This document shows positions 1 through 9,300 of a stretch of 64,000 nt of DNA, in pieces. A model generated the notes under the pieces. The model did not search any database. It saw only the letters and a list, made by a program, of their open reading frames with translations, and was not told the origin of the DNA. The position numbers were made by a program, and so were the translations under genes. The stretch is from CAVXDY01 sp963760715 (lineage in GTDB: Bacteria; Actinomycetota; Thermoleophilia; Miltoncostaeales; Miltoncostaeaceae), in NCBI GenBank assembly GCA_963760715.1, contig CAVXDY010000003.1:1054001-1118000 (forward strand). Direction: 5' to 3'. Numbering within the stretch: position 1 is the stretch's first letter; each line of letters starts with the position of its first letter.

Positions 1-1548
1 CCCCACGTGGTGGCCAAGATGGACGGCTCGGTCTACAGCGTCCGGCTCTCGCCCGACGGCAAGCGGATCCTCGCCACGGGCGACAAGGCCGTCATCGCGC
101 ACGACCTCGCCACCGGGCGCACGCGCACCCTCGCCCGGGGCAGCTTCTTCGAGGTGGCGTTCGACACCGTGCCCGGCGGTTTCTTCACGACCGATCCGGA
201 GGGGAAGCTGCTGCGCTGGGCGCCGGGAGCCACTCAGGGCGAGCCGGTCACGATCCCGGGGTCGGCGCAGGTGATGGGCGCCAGCCCGGACGGCCGCCTG
301 CTGGGCGTCGGGACGGGCCAGGGCCTGGTGGTCCTGCGGCTGGGCCCCGAGCCGAGGATCGTCTTCTCGGACTCGTTCGAGGGAGGCGTCAACAGCGTCG
401 CGTTCGGGCCGGGCGGGTTGATCGCGGCCGCCGGCGGCGACGGCAGCGTCCGGGTGGTCGACGCGTCGGGCCAGGTGCTGGCGCGGATGACCGGCCACCA
501 GGGGCCCGTCGCGGGCGTGACCTTCCTCGGCCGCGACCGCGTGGTGAGCGTGGGCGTCAACGGCAGCGCCCGAGCGTGGGCCTGGGAGGACGGGCGCGAG
601 CCGCGCCTGCCGAGCGGGGCGTTGCCGGGGAGCGGCGGCGTGGCGTTCCTGCCTCAGGGCAGAGTCGCCGTGGTCGCAGCGGATGGCTCAGCGCGGGCCT
701 GGACACCGCCGGCGGCGGCGGCGCCCGAGTTGCTCCCCGCCGACACAGATGGGATGTTCGCTGCCGCCGTGTCGCCCGACGGCCGCCTGATCGCCACCGC
801 CCCCCCGGACGGCAGGCTCGTGGTGCGCGACGTCACGGGCCGGCGGATCGGCTCGTGGCAGCTCGGCGCCGTGGGGGGCACGCTCGCCTGGACCCCCGAC
901 GGCCGTACCGTGGCCGCGGCGCTCCTGGGCGGGAAGGTCGTCACGGTCAAGGTCGATTCTCCTGCCGCCCCGCGGGTCCTGGGCACCCACGCAGAGGACG
1001 CGACCGCCGTGGCATCACGGCCGAGCGACGGAACGATCGCGAGTGGCGGCCGCGACGGGGTCATCCGCCTCTGGGACGGCACCCGCGGCGGGCGGCTGAT
1101 CGATGACCTCGACGCGCAGATCAACAGCCTCGCCTTCACCGCGGACGGTCGCCGGCTGGCCGCCGCCGTGGGCGACGAGACCGTGAGGATCTATGACGTG
1201 GGCGGCACGGACCAACCGACCGTCCTCCGAGGCCGGTTCGGCAGCAGCAAGTCGGTCGCCTTCTCGAGCGACGGCGCCACGCTGGTGACCGGCAGCGACA
1301 ACGGGCTGCGCCTCTGGGACTGGCGCCGGGGCGTGATCCTGCTGACCGTCCCGCGTGACAGCGGCGTGGCGTTCGTCGCGGCCACGGGCACCGCGCCCCG
1401 CGTCGCCAGCTACGGATCCGACAACGTCGTCCGCATCACGACCTGCGACGTCTGCGGGCCGATCGACGGGGTGCGGGACCTCGCGCGCCAGCGCACCACC
1501 CGCGAGCTCACCGCCGGCGAGCGCACCGACTTCAAGACGAACGGCTGA
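1..1548 (+). CDS. WD40-repeat protein, 5' end outside window
   Basis: The reading frame is open to the left edge (codons 1-6 read Pro-His), so this is the C-terminal part of a larger protein; the GTG at 7 is not a convincing start. About 500 residues consist of successive WD40-like blades, with repeating motifs such as FSPDG-like 'LSPDGKR', 'GGDGSVRV' and 'GSDNGLRLWD'. The tail 'CDVCGPIDGV' resembles the end of the STAND-WD40 protein at 6364-9954 ('CPSCGDLDSA'). The missing N-terminus may therefore also be an nSTAND ATPase; this is inference. Such propellers usually act as ligand-sensing or scaffold domains in signalling ATPases. It heads a same-strand run of island genes. Confidence 0.85.
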   Translation, partial: PHVVAKMDGSVYSVRLSPDGKRILATGDKAVIAHDLATGRTRTLARGSFFEVAFDTVPGGFFTTDPEGKLLRWAPGATQGEPVTIPGSAQVMGASPDGRLLGVGTGQGLVVLRLGPEPRIVFSDSFEGGVNSVAFGPGGLIAAAGGDGSVRVVDASGQVLARMTGHQGPVAGVTFLGRDRVVSVGVNGSARAWAWEDGREPRLPSGALPGSGGVAFLPQGRVAVVAADGSARAWTPPAAAAPELLPADTDGMFAAAVSPDGRLIATAPPDGRLVVRDVTGRRIGSWQLGAVGGTLAWTPDGRTVAAALLGGKVVTVKVDSPAAPRVLGTHAEDATAVASRPSDGTIASGGRDGVIRLWDGTRGGRLIDDLDAQINSLAFTADGRRLAAAVGDETVRIYDVGGTDQPTVLRGRFGSSKSVAFSSDGATLVTGSDNGLRLWDWRRGVILLTVPRDSGVAFVAATGTAPRVASYGSDNVVRITTCDVCGPIDGVRDLARQRTTRELTAGERTDFKTNG

Positions 1549-1648
1549 GACCGCCCGACCACCGCAAACGAACGGAGAACAACGTGCCCGTCCCAGCATC
1601 GCCCCTCGTCAGTGACATCCAACCGCTGCTGCGACGGCCAGCGACACG

Positions 1649-2133
1649 ATGCCACCGGACGCCATCATCGTGCGCGGATACCTCGGTTCACCCGTGGACG
1701 TCCTCACGCAGGCGAACACGAATCCTGTCCGCCAACGGACATGGCGCCATGATCAGGCCGCGGCCTTCACCGATGCCATGACGCGGCCCACGGCGTTTAA
1801 CGCCGTGTCCCCTGGCGCATCTACCTGACCGCACGACTCGATTGCTGGATCGAGGTCCCCGACTGGGGCGCGAACGTCCTCCGAGCCGGTGGCTCGACAC
1901 CAGCGCCGATCGTGCCGACGCCTACACCGTCTGGCTGCGCGCGCGGGATGCCAACGGGGTTGCTCATCCGCTACCGCGTGGTGTCCATCCGCGTACTGAA
2001 CGACGAGGATGGCATCGTCTCCGGGCGTCTCGTCCAGGACTACATGGAGAAGGCCGAGTCGAGCAACGTCGTCTGGGACGAGCAGCAGTTCGGGCCGACG
2101 ACCGGGAAGAAGTCCGTGGGCAATTGCTTCTAG
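1649..2133 (+). pseudogene. Small unknown protein broken by frameshifts
   Basis: No single frame is complete, but pieces of plausible protein follow one another. Frame 2 from ATG 1649 gives 'MPPDAIIVRGYLG' and stops at 1828. Frame 1 gives 'RIYLTARLDCWIEVPDW' from about 1814. Frame 3 gives 'DAYTVWLRARDANGV' near 1920-1963. Frame 1 resumes with 'IRYRVVSIRVLNDEDG' and ends 'KKSVGNCF' at 2133. The intact product would be about 150 residues, acidic and without a signal peptide. I do not recognise the family. It sits directly before the kinase/HopA1 pair. At least two indels are needed to restore it, so it is either a decayed gene or a sequencing-error casualty. Confidence 0.5.
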
Positions 2134-3140
2134 CCGCCGACGGAGGGCCGCACCGCACAGCTCCGGCCACCCGGACGGGCGTCGCCACCCGCCACCGCCA
2201 TCGTCTCGAGGCCCGGGGTGATCTCCGCCTGTTCACCAAGCTCGCCGAGGACCCCCGCGAGAGCGAGGAGCTCCGTCGTGAGGCCGGGGTCCTCGACCTG
2301 CTCGATCGCCGGTTGCCGGCGACGGCACGCCTTGCTCCTGCCTGCCGGGGGTGGAGCGAGGAGGACGGAGCGCTGCGCCTCGAGGCGGTCGGGGGGGAGG
2401 ACCTCGCCCGCCGGGTGACGGCGACCGGCATCCTCGACGCCGGGGTGACGACCGCGCTGGGAGCCGCCCTCGGGGTGCTGCACGAGGAGGGCCGCGCCGC
2501 CGCGGACGAGTGGCCCGGCGACGCTCGCTCGGCTCCCGTGGGGGTCCACCGTCCCACGCCCGCCGACAACCACCGCTACAGCGCCGGCGCCCTCGACGTC
2601 CTCGTCCTGCTCCAGCGTTCCGCACCGCTCTGCGCCCACCTCGACCGGCTGTGCGTGCCTCCCTCGCTCGAGACCCTCATCCACGGCGACGTGCGACTGG
2701 AGAACGTCATCGCCGCAAGCGCTTCGGGGCCCCGGCTCGTCGACTGGGAATTCGCCGGCGCGGGCGAGGGCCTGTGGGACGTGGCCTGCTTCGTCGCCTC
2801 CTGCCTCGGCGCCTGGCTGTGGTCGATCCCCCAGATTCCCGCCGTCTCCCCGGAGCGGCTCGTCAACGAGGCCACCCTGCCGCTCGCCGCGATCCGGCCC
2901 GGCCTGGGGGCTTTCTGGACCGCGTATGAGGCGCGCTCGCAGATCGACCCCGCCGCCGGGCTCGGGAGGTGCATCGACCTGGCCGCGGTGCGTCTCGTGC
3001 AGCTCGCCGTCGAGGCGGCCGCCGAGACCGAGGATCTCCGAGCGGTCTCGGTCATGCACCTACAGGTCGCTCTCAACATGCTCGAGCGCCCGGCCGCGGC
3101 CTCCCCGGAGTTGCTCGGGCTCCCCCTGCGCGATGGCTGA
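2124..3140 (+). CDS. APH-type phosphotransferase (kinase of a kinase/HopA1 pair)
   Basis: About 338 residues with the aminoglycoside/choline kinase catalytic core. The Brenner motif 'LIHGDVRLENV' has its catalytic Asp at residue 189, and 'LVDWEFAGAGEGLWD' supplies the metal-binding Asp and the downstream conserved Trp-Asp. The N-lobe begins near 'RHRHRLEARGDLRLFTK'. The start is uncertain: TTG 2124 is the first in-frame candidate and overlaps the broken upstream gene by 10 bp, while the longer frame back to 1842 is non-coding in this phase. The stop overlaps the ATG of the HopA1-like gene (3133). In thioamitide and class V lanthipeptide clusters such a kinase phosphorylates Ser/Thr of a peptide and a HopA1-like partner eliminates the phosphate; the same job here is inferred from adjacency. 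Confidence 0.8.
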   Translation: MLLAADGGPHRTAPATRTGVATRHRHRLEARGDLRLFTKLAEDPRESEELRREAGVLDLLDRRLPATARLAPACRGWSEEDGALRLEAVGGEDLARRVTATGILDAGVTTALGAALGVLHEEGRAAADEWPGDARSAPVGVHRPTPADNHRYSAGALDVLVLLQRSAPLCAHLDRLCVPPSLETLIHGDVRLENVIAASASGPRLVDWEFAGAGEGLWDVACFVASCLGAWLWSIPQIPAVSPERLVNEATLPLAAIRPGLGAFWTAYEARSQIDPAAGLGRCIDLAAVRLVQLAVEAAAETEDLRAVSVMHLQVALNMLERPAAASPELLGLPLRDG

Positions 3141-4174
3141 GGACCGCTCGATCACGCAGGTGGCCGGGGCGATCGAGGCCCTGGAGGTCCTCGGCCCCAC
3201 CCGGTACGCCTGGATGGGCGAGGCCTACGACCTCCCCGAGCCGGTCCTCCGCCTCGCTCCTCCCGAGGGCCTGCGGGCGGCGTTGGTGCACGCCATGCAG
3301 CTGCGCCTCTACGCCGACTTCTTCACCGCGGGCGGGCCGACACCGCCGCCCCCCCGGGAGATCCTGAGCCCGGACGCAACATTCGCGCGGGCGCTCTCGG
3401 CCGCCAACGCCGGAACCGTCAGGACGGAGCCGGGCTGGCGGTTCGTCGGCGTCTGACGCGGGCCGCATGATCGTGGAGCGGCTCGGCCTGCACCTGTGGG
3501 CCGAGCCGGACGAGGTGGTCCACGAGGGCCCGGGTCCGCCGCGCGAGGGCGATCAGGTCGCCGTCCGGATGCCCAGCGACGCACCGAACTTCTCGCCGGG
3601 CTTCTACTTCGTCCTGAGCGACCGGGGGCTCGACCCGGACCGGCCGCGGCTGCTCGATCGCTACTACCTCCACATCCGGGCGGAGGTCGCGGTGCGCTGC
3701 GTGGAGCTGGTCACCACCCGCCTGAACGCGGCGGACCTGCCGTTCCGCCTGAAGGTCGTGGACGACCCCCGGAACTTCGGGCGCTGCGACACCGCGGTGC
3801 TGACCCTTCAGCGGAAGGATCGCCCGGTGGCGCTCGACCATGTCCATGAGTTGCGCGGTCTGCTGGGGTCGGGTCTCAAGGCCTCGGTGCCGGCCCTCAC
3901 GCTCCGGCTCGCCCCCGGACTGAGCTTCGCGGAGGACCCCGAGGGGATGGCCAGCTTCGGCGCCCACCGCTGCCGGCTGATCGCGGCGGCCCTGGTCAAG
4001 GCGCACGAGGCCGGGCTCACGGACCCCGCCGACCGGATGGAGTGCGTGCGGGCGCACATGGCGCACGCGAGCACGACCCCCGAGGCGCCGTACCTGGGCC
4101 CCATGACCGCGGGTGATCCCCGGGCGACCGATGACGCGCCACTCGAGCGGAAGGAGCCCACGCCGTGCCGTTGA
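3133..4174 (+). pseudogene. HopA1-like effector-family protein, split by one frameshift
   Basis: Two adjacent reading frames form one HopA1-family protein of about 346 residues. 3133-3456 covers the N-terminal helical part (ends 'GWRFVGV', stop at 3454). From 3467 on, a second frame continues 'RMIVERLGLHLWAEPDE', 'NFSPGFYFVLSD' and 'RYYLHIRAEVAVRCVELVTTR'. Removing one G near 3449 joins them as 'GWRFVG-SDAGRMIVERL'. HopA1-type proteins are known from type III effectors and, beside APH-like kinases, as the probable lyase of class V lanthipeptide and thioamitide systems. It overlaps the kinase stop by 8 bp and the next gene start by 10 bp, so the set is translationally coupled. I see no precursor peptide nearby. 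Confidence 0.7.
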
Positions 4175-5169
4175 TCAACATCGCCCTCGTGGTCGAGACC
4201 TCTCGGATCCCCCGCACGGAGATCAAGGAGGTCGCCGCGGCGGTCCAGCGGCAGGTCTCCCGCGATGTCGCTCCGATCTGGCAGGTGGACGCGACGATCG
4301 ATCCGTTTCTCGCCCTCGAGGACGTCCCGCCCGGCTACTGGCCGATCGTGGTGCGGGACGACTTCCCCGGCATGGACATCATCGGCATCCACAGCGACCG
4401 CAAGGGACAGCCGTTCGCCCTGGTCCAGGTCAACCGGACCTGGTCTCTGACCGTGAGCCACGAGGCCATCGAGATGATCTCCGACCCCTGGGGCAACCGC
4501 GTGGTGCCGGGCGGCTCGCCCCGACCCGGCCAGGGCATCGTGGAGATGCTGGTCGAGCTGTGCGATCCGCCGGGAGGCGTGGCCCATGCGTACACGATCA
4601 ACGGCTACCTCGTCTCCGACTTCGTCACCCCGACCTACTACGACCCCGTCGCCGTCGCGGGCGGCCGCTACAGCTTCACCGGCGCGATCGAGCGGCCGAG
4701 GAGCATCGCGCCAGGCGGCTACCTGGCGTGGCGGGAGCCGACGGCCGACGAGTGGTGGGCGTGGGATTGGGTCAACATCCCCCGGCCGCTGTTCCGCCGT
4801 CTCGGGCAGCTGTCGGATCCCACCAAGCCCTTGCGCCAACAGGTTGACGCCTTCGCGATCAATACCGAGCTCTACACGGGCGCCCCACCCGACGATCCGA
4901 AGGTGCTGGCCGCGCAGGAGCGCCTCGCGAGCTCTCACGCCGCGTCGCAGGCCGATGCACGGCTGCTCCGGAGGCAGATCGACATGTTGAAGGGGTCCGC
5001 GCGCCGACCGGGCGATCCGCCTGGACCTGACGGAGTTAGTTTCCACCCTGGCAACGGGCCCCCCGACGGTTCCTCTCTTGGCGGCGCGCCCGGCGGTACG
5101 GCCAAGCCCAAGGCGGAAAGTCGCCCCCGGCGTGGGGGCGGGAAGGGCACCGGCAAGCGCAAGAAATGA
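4165..5169 (+). CDS. Predicted zincin-like protein with SHExxE motif
   Basis: 334 residues. A central motif 'TVSHEAIEMISDPWG' (His99, Glu100, Glu103) followed by 'GIVEMLVELCDPPGG' and 'YTINGYLVSDFVTPTYY' resembles a family in which SHExxExxxDP is the probable metal site; it is not a classical HExxH. The N-terminus 'LINIALVVETSRIP' starts without a signal peptide, so the protein is probably cytoplasmic. Residues from about 275 on are low-complexity, Pro/Gly- and Lys/Arg-rich, ending 'GTGKRKK'. GTG 4165 is preceded by AAGGAG at good spacing and overlaps the HopA1-like gene by 10 bp. Peptidase activity, perhaps on a peptide modified by the kinase/HopA1 pair, is only inference. Confidence 0.75.
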   Translation: MPLINIALVVETSRIPRTEIKEVAAAVQRQVSRDVAPIWQVDATIDPFLALEDVPPGYWPIVVRDDFPGMDIIGIHSDRKGQPFALVQVNRTWSLTVSHEAIEMISDPWGNRVVPGGSPRPGQGIVEMLVELCDPPGGVAHAYTINGYLVSDFVTPTYYDPVAVAGGRYSFTGAIERPRSIAPGGYLAWREPTADEWWAWDWVNIPRPLFRRLGQLSDPTKPLRQQVDAFAINTELYTGAPPDDPKVLAAQERLASSHAASQADARLLRRQIDMLKGSARRPGDPPGPDGVSFHPGNGPPDGSSLGGAPGGTAKPKAESRPRRGGGKGTGKRKK

Positions 5170-5341
5170 CCCGAGGGCGGCCCACCATCCGTCATCGCCT
5201 CTGGTGACAAGGGCCGGCAGGCGAGGATTCCGTTTCATCAGGCGGAACGTATGCATTGCATTCGTTTCCCTACCGCCGTCGGAAATGCTGAGATGGCGCC
5301 CAGGCCGCGCCGGATCGCCTCTGGCGCTTCGGGGGTGATCG

Positions 5342-6367
5342 ATGTCCGCGCCGCACGACATGCACTACGACATCGTGGCCCAGGCGTTCATCGAGGGCGG
5401 GGTCGTGCCGTTCCTGGGGGCGGGGGCGGGCATCGCGGACCGGGATCCGTCGGCCGCGTCGTGGACCCCGGGGGCCGGCCTTCCGAACGGTCGTGAGCTG
5501 GCCGAGTTCCTCGCCGAGAAGACCGGCTTCCGCTCCGAGGACGACGAGGACGACGCGACGAAGGAGGCCGGGGCCACGGCCGCGCCGGCCGCGCCGGCCG
5601 CGCCGGAGCGGCTCGACCTGGCCGAGGTCACCCAGTGGATCGACGCCTGGCGGGGCGACCAGATCCTCTACCGGCACCTGCACGAGCTGTTCGCGGGCTC
5701 GTACCGGCCGACCTCGACGCACCGCTTCCTGGCCCGCCTGGCCCTCGCCCTGACCCCCGAGATCCGGCCGCGGCTCTACATCACGACCAACTACGACGAC
5801 GGGATGGAGCAGGCGCTCGCCGCGCGGGGCGTCCAGTACGACCTCGTCTGGTACCAGGTCGCCCGGCGGGAGGCGCCCGGCGTCTTCGTGCACCAGGCGC
5901 CCGGGGCACCGCCCGTGCCCGTCGTGCTGCCCGACGACTACACGGAGTTCGACCTCGACGAGCGCCCGGTCGTCCTCAAGATCCACGGCGCCGTCCATCG
6001 CGACGAGCCGAAGGAGGACAGCTTCGTCATCACCGAGGACAACTACATCGACTACCTCGGCCGCGCCGATCCATGGCAGCAGCTCCCGATCGACCTGCGC
6101 GCGGAGATCCGCCTGAAGAGCCTGCTCTTCCTGGGCTACGGCCTGCGCGACTGGAACCTCCGGGTGCTGCTCAGCCGCATCTGGGCCGAGCGCGACGGCG
6201 AGCTCGCGCACTGGGCGATCCAGCACAAGCCGAGCCTGCTCGAGGAGAAGCTCTGGATCCGGCGCGGCAACGTCGAGGTCTACGACGCGCCCCTGCGGTC
6301 GTACGTCTCGTGCCTGGAGCGCAGGATCCGGGGGGCGCTGGCGGAGACGCTCCCGGAGCACGCATGA
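5342..6367 (+). CDS. SIR2-family protein (SIR2_2-like)
   Basis: 341 residues with a sirtuin-like Rossmann fold. The glycine-rich start is 'VPFLGAGAG' (residues 22-30), followed by 'ITTNYDDGMEQAL' (147-159), 'LKIHGAV' (His215) and 'FLGYGLRDWNLRVLL' (263-277). This is the divergent SIR2 type found in anti-phage systems such as Thoeris (ThsA), DSR and SIR2-STAND proteins, where it degrades NAD+, rather than a protein deacetylase. Its TGA overlaps the ATG of the STAND gene (ATGA at 6364-6367), so the two are translationally coupled. That supports a sensor-effector pair with SIR2 as effector. No signal peptide or membrane segment is seen. Confidence 0.88.
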   Translation: MSAPHDMHYDIVAQAFIEGGVVPFLGAGAGIADRDPSAASWTPGAGLPNGRELAEFLAEKTGFRSEDDEDDATKEAGATAAPAAPAAPERLDLAEVTQWIDAWRGDQILYRHLHELFAGSYRPTSTHRFLARLALALTPEIRPRLYITTNYDDGMEQALAARGVQYDLVWYQVARREAPGVFVHQAPGAPPVPVVLPDDYTEFDLDERPVVLKIHGAVHRDEPKEDSFVITEDNYIDYLGRADPWQQLPIDLRAEIRLKSLLFLGYGLRDWNLRVLLSRIWAERDGELAHWAIQHKPSLLEEKLWIRRGNVEVYDAPLRSYVSCLERRIRGALAETLPEHA

Positions 6368-9300
6368 GCGCGGGTGACCCGCCCGGGGACGCGCCGCCTG
6401 GCGACGGGCCGTACCGCGAGCTCCGCGCCTTCGATCTGCAGGACGAGCGGCTGTTCTTCGGCCGCAGCAGGGAACGGCGCATGGTGGCCGCCAACTTCCT
6501 CGGCTCCCGGCTGACGCTGCTGTACGGCCCGAGCGGCGTCGGCAAGACCTCTCTGCTGCGCGCGGGGGTCGCCGCCGAGCTGGCCACCCGGTGGCGGCGG
6601 CGCGGGGCGCGCCGGCAGCCCATCCTCGTCGTCTACCCGATGCGGCACCACTCCTGGGCCGACCCCCCGCTGGCCGGCCTCATGGCGGCGATCTCCGAGC
6701 AGCTCGGCGAGACGGCCGGCGAGCCCGTGCGCCCGTGGGACGGGTCGCGCCCGGCCGTCAACACGCTGCGCGAGTGGACCGGCGACGGCCGGCGGATCCT
6801 CCTGGTGCTCGACCAGTTCGAGGAGTACCTGCGCTACCACCCCGCGGAGGAGGGCGAGGGCAGCCTGGCCGGCGAGCTGCCGCGCATCGTGGCCGACCCG
6901 GACCTGCCGGTGAACGTGCTGATCGCGATCCGCGAGGATGCGCTGGCCCGGCTGGACCGCTTCAAGGCGACGATGCCGGGGCTGTTCGACCACTACCTGC
7001 GCGTCGACCACCTGGACGAGGCCGCGGCGCGGGAGGCCATCGTCAAGCCGCTCGCCGCGTGGGGGCAGATGGGGGGCTCCGGCCCGACCGGGATCGAGGA
7101 CGAGGAGCCGCTCGTGCGGGCCGTCGTGGACGACGACGAGCTGAGCGCCCGCGCGCCCCGGGATCGGCAGGGGCCCCCCGGCTCGTCCTCCACGGCCGTA
7201 CGGCGCATCGAGACCCCCTACCTCCAGCTCGTGATGTCACGGCTCTGGGAGGCCGAGCGCGACCTCGGCTCGCCCGTCCTCCGGGTGAACACCCTCACGC
7301 AGCGGCTCGGCGGGCCGGCCACGATCGTCAACGAGCACCTCGCCGCCGCGATGCGCCGGCTGGAGCGCGAGCAGGGGCGCGAGGCCACGCGTCTGGCGGG
7401 CGCCGCCTTCGGGAACCTGGTCACGGAATCGGGCTCGAAGTTCGCCCTCACGGCCGGCGAGCTCGCCAACGCCATCCGCGAGCCGGAGGCCGAGGGGGCC
7501 ATCGCCGCGGCGCTCGACGTGCTGTGCCGCCCCGAGAACCGCATCCTCCGGAAGGTCGAATCCGCGGCGGGGCCGGACGCGGCGCGGTACGAGCTCTCCC
7601 ACGACGTGCTGGGGCGGGCGGTCCAGGGCTGGGCCGCGGAGGAGGAGCGCCGCCGCCTGGCGCGGGCGCGCTTCCGCGCGCGGCGCCGCGCGATGGTGTT
7701 CGCCGGGCTGGCGGCCTTCATGGCGGTGCTGCTCGTGGTGAGCCTCGTCGCCTACGCGCAGCTTCGCGACGAGAAGGCCGCCACCCGTTCGCGCCAGCTC
7801 GCGAGCGAGGCCGAGGCCACGGTCGACCGCGATCCGGTGGCGAGCCTGACCGGCGCCCTGGCGGCGCTCGATCACCCCACGCCCGAGGCCGAGCGGGCGC
7901 TGCGCCTCGTGGAGCCCGAGCAACGCCTGCGCCGCCAGGCCACCCTGCCCAAGGGCGTCAGCGACGTCTCGTCGGACCAGCGCGCGAGCCTCCTCCTGAC
8001 CGCCGGCGCGAGCGGCCTCACCCTGTTCGAGCGGCGCAGTCCCCGGGATCCGCGCCCGCTGACGACGGCGGCGACCTACTCCGCATCCGTCTCGGCCGAC
8101 GGGCGGCTCGGCGTCTCGGGCGGCGCCGGAGGCGCCAAGCTCTGGGACCTCGCGGCATGCCGAGCGTCGGCGACGGGCTGCCGGTCCTCGGCCCGGCTGT
8201 CCCTGCCCCCGGGAGCCAGCCCGGACCGGGTGGCGCTGGCGCAGGGGGGCGTCGGGGGCGCCGCGCCGCGGGCACGGTACGCCGCGGTCACGAGCACGAG
8301 CTATCCCCCCGCCTCCTACCCCTCCCTCTCGCGCGTCAGCGTGTTCGACCTCCGGGCCCCGGGGTGCGGCGCCCCATCCGCGACCCGGCGCCGGTGCCGG
8401 GCGGTGTGGGTCAGCCGGGATCTGGCCGACGTGCAGGGAAGCATCGCGTTCTCGTCCGACGGGAGCATGCTGGCGGCGGGCGACGGGGTCGGCCTGGTGC
8501 GGCTCTGGCGACGGACGGGCCCCACCTGGCGGGGGGCGGCGCGCGCCGGGCTCGTCGTGACGCACGAGTCGCATTCCGTGGGGAGCCTGGCCTTCTCACC
8601 CGACGGCGAGCTCGGCGTGGCCACATGGAAGAGCGCCGCCATCTTCGACGTCGCCCGCTGCGGGCCCCGGCGCGGGTCGTGTCCGGCCGCCGCTCGCTAT
8701 CCGCACCCCACATGGGTGCAGGCGATCGCCTTCGGGGCGGGTGGCACCCGGGTGGCGACCGGCGACGACGACGGCGTGGTGCGCGTGTGGGACCGGGCGG
8801 GGCGCGGCGCGCCGCTCGTCCTGCACGGCAACCAGGGCGCGGTCTTCGGGCTGCGCTTCGGGCCGGGGGGCGCGCTCTTCTCGGTGAGCAACGACGGGGC
8901 CGTGCGCCAGTGGGACGTGCGCCGCGGCGAGATCCTGACGGGCTCCCGGATGGTCCTCAAGGGCGTGGCCTACGCGCCGGCCGGCGGGCCCGGCGGCCCC
9001 GAGCTCGCGGCGACCGTGAGCGAGGACCGCACGGTGCGGCTCTACGACCTCGGCCGCTGCACCGGCACTCCCGAGGACGGGCGCTGCCTTCCGGTGGCCG
9101 AGCGCACCCTCGCCGAGACCCCGATGTCGGTGGCGTTCGACCCCGCGGGCGACCGGTTGGTGGTCGGAGGCAGCGACGGGGAGGCCCGCGTCCTGGCGGT
9201 GCGCCGGGCGGCGAGGGTGGGCCTGTGGCGCGATGAGGTGGTGCCGCACGCCGACCCCTCCTATCCGCCGTCGACGCGCCCGGTGGTCTCGGTCGCGTTC

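Noticed and set aside
2124..5169. Complete lanthipeptide or thioamitide cluster
   Set aside because: No precursor peptide, decarboxylase, cyclase or exporter is visible; only the kinase/HopA1 pair is supported.
5251..5496. 81-codon frame starting 'MHCIRFPTAVG' before the SIR2 gene
   Set aside because: It runs into the SIR2 gene in another phase and has no leader/core features of a modified peptide.
5635..6363. N-terminal extension of the STAND gene
   Set aside because: This phase is a low-complexity shadow of the SIR2 gene; the Walker A-containing protein begins at 6364.
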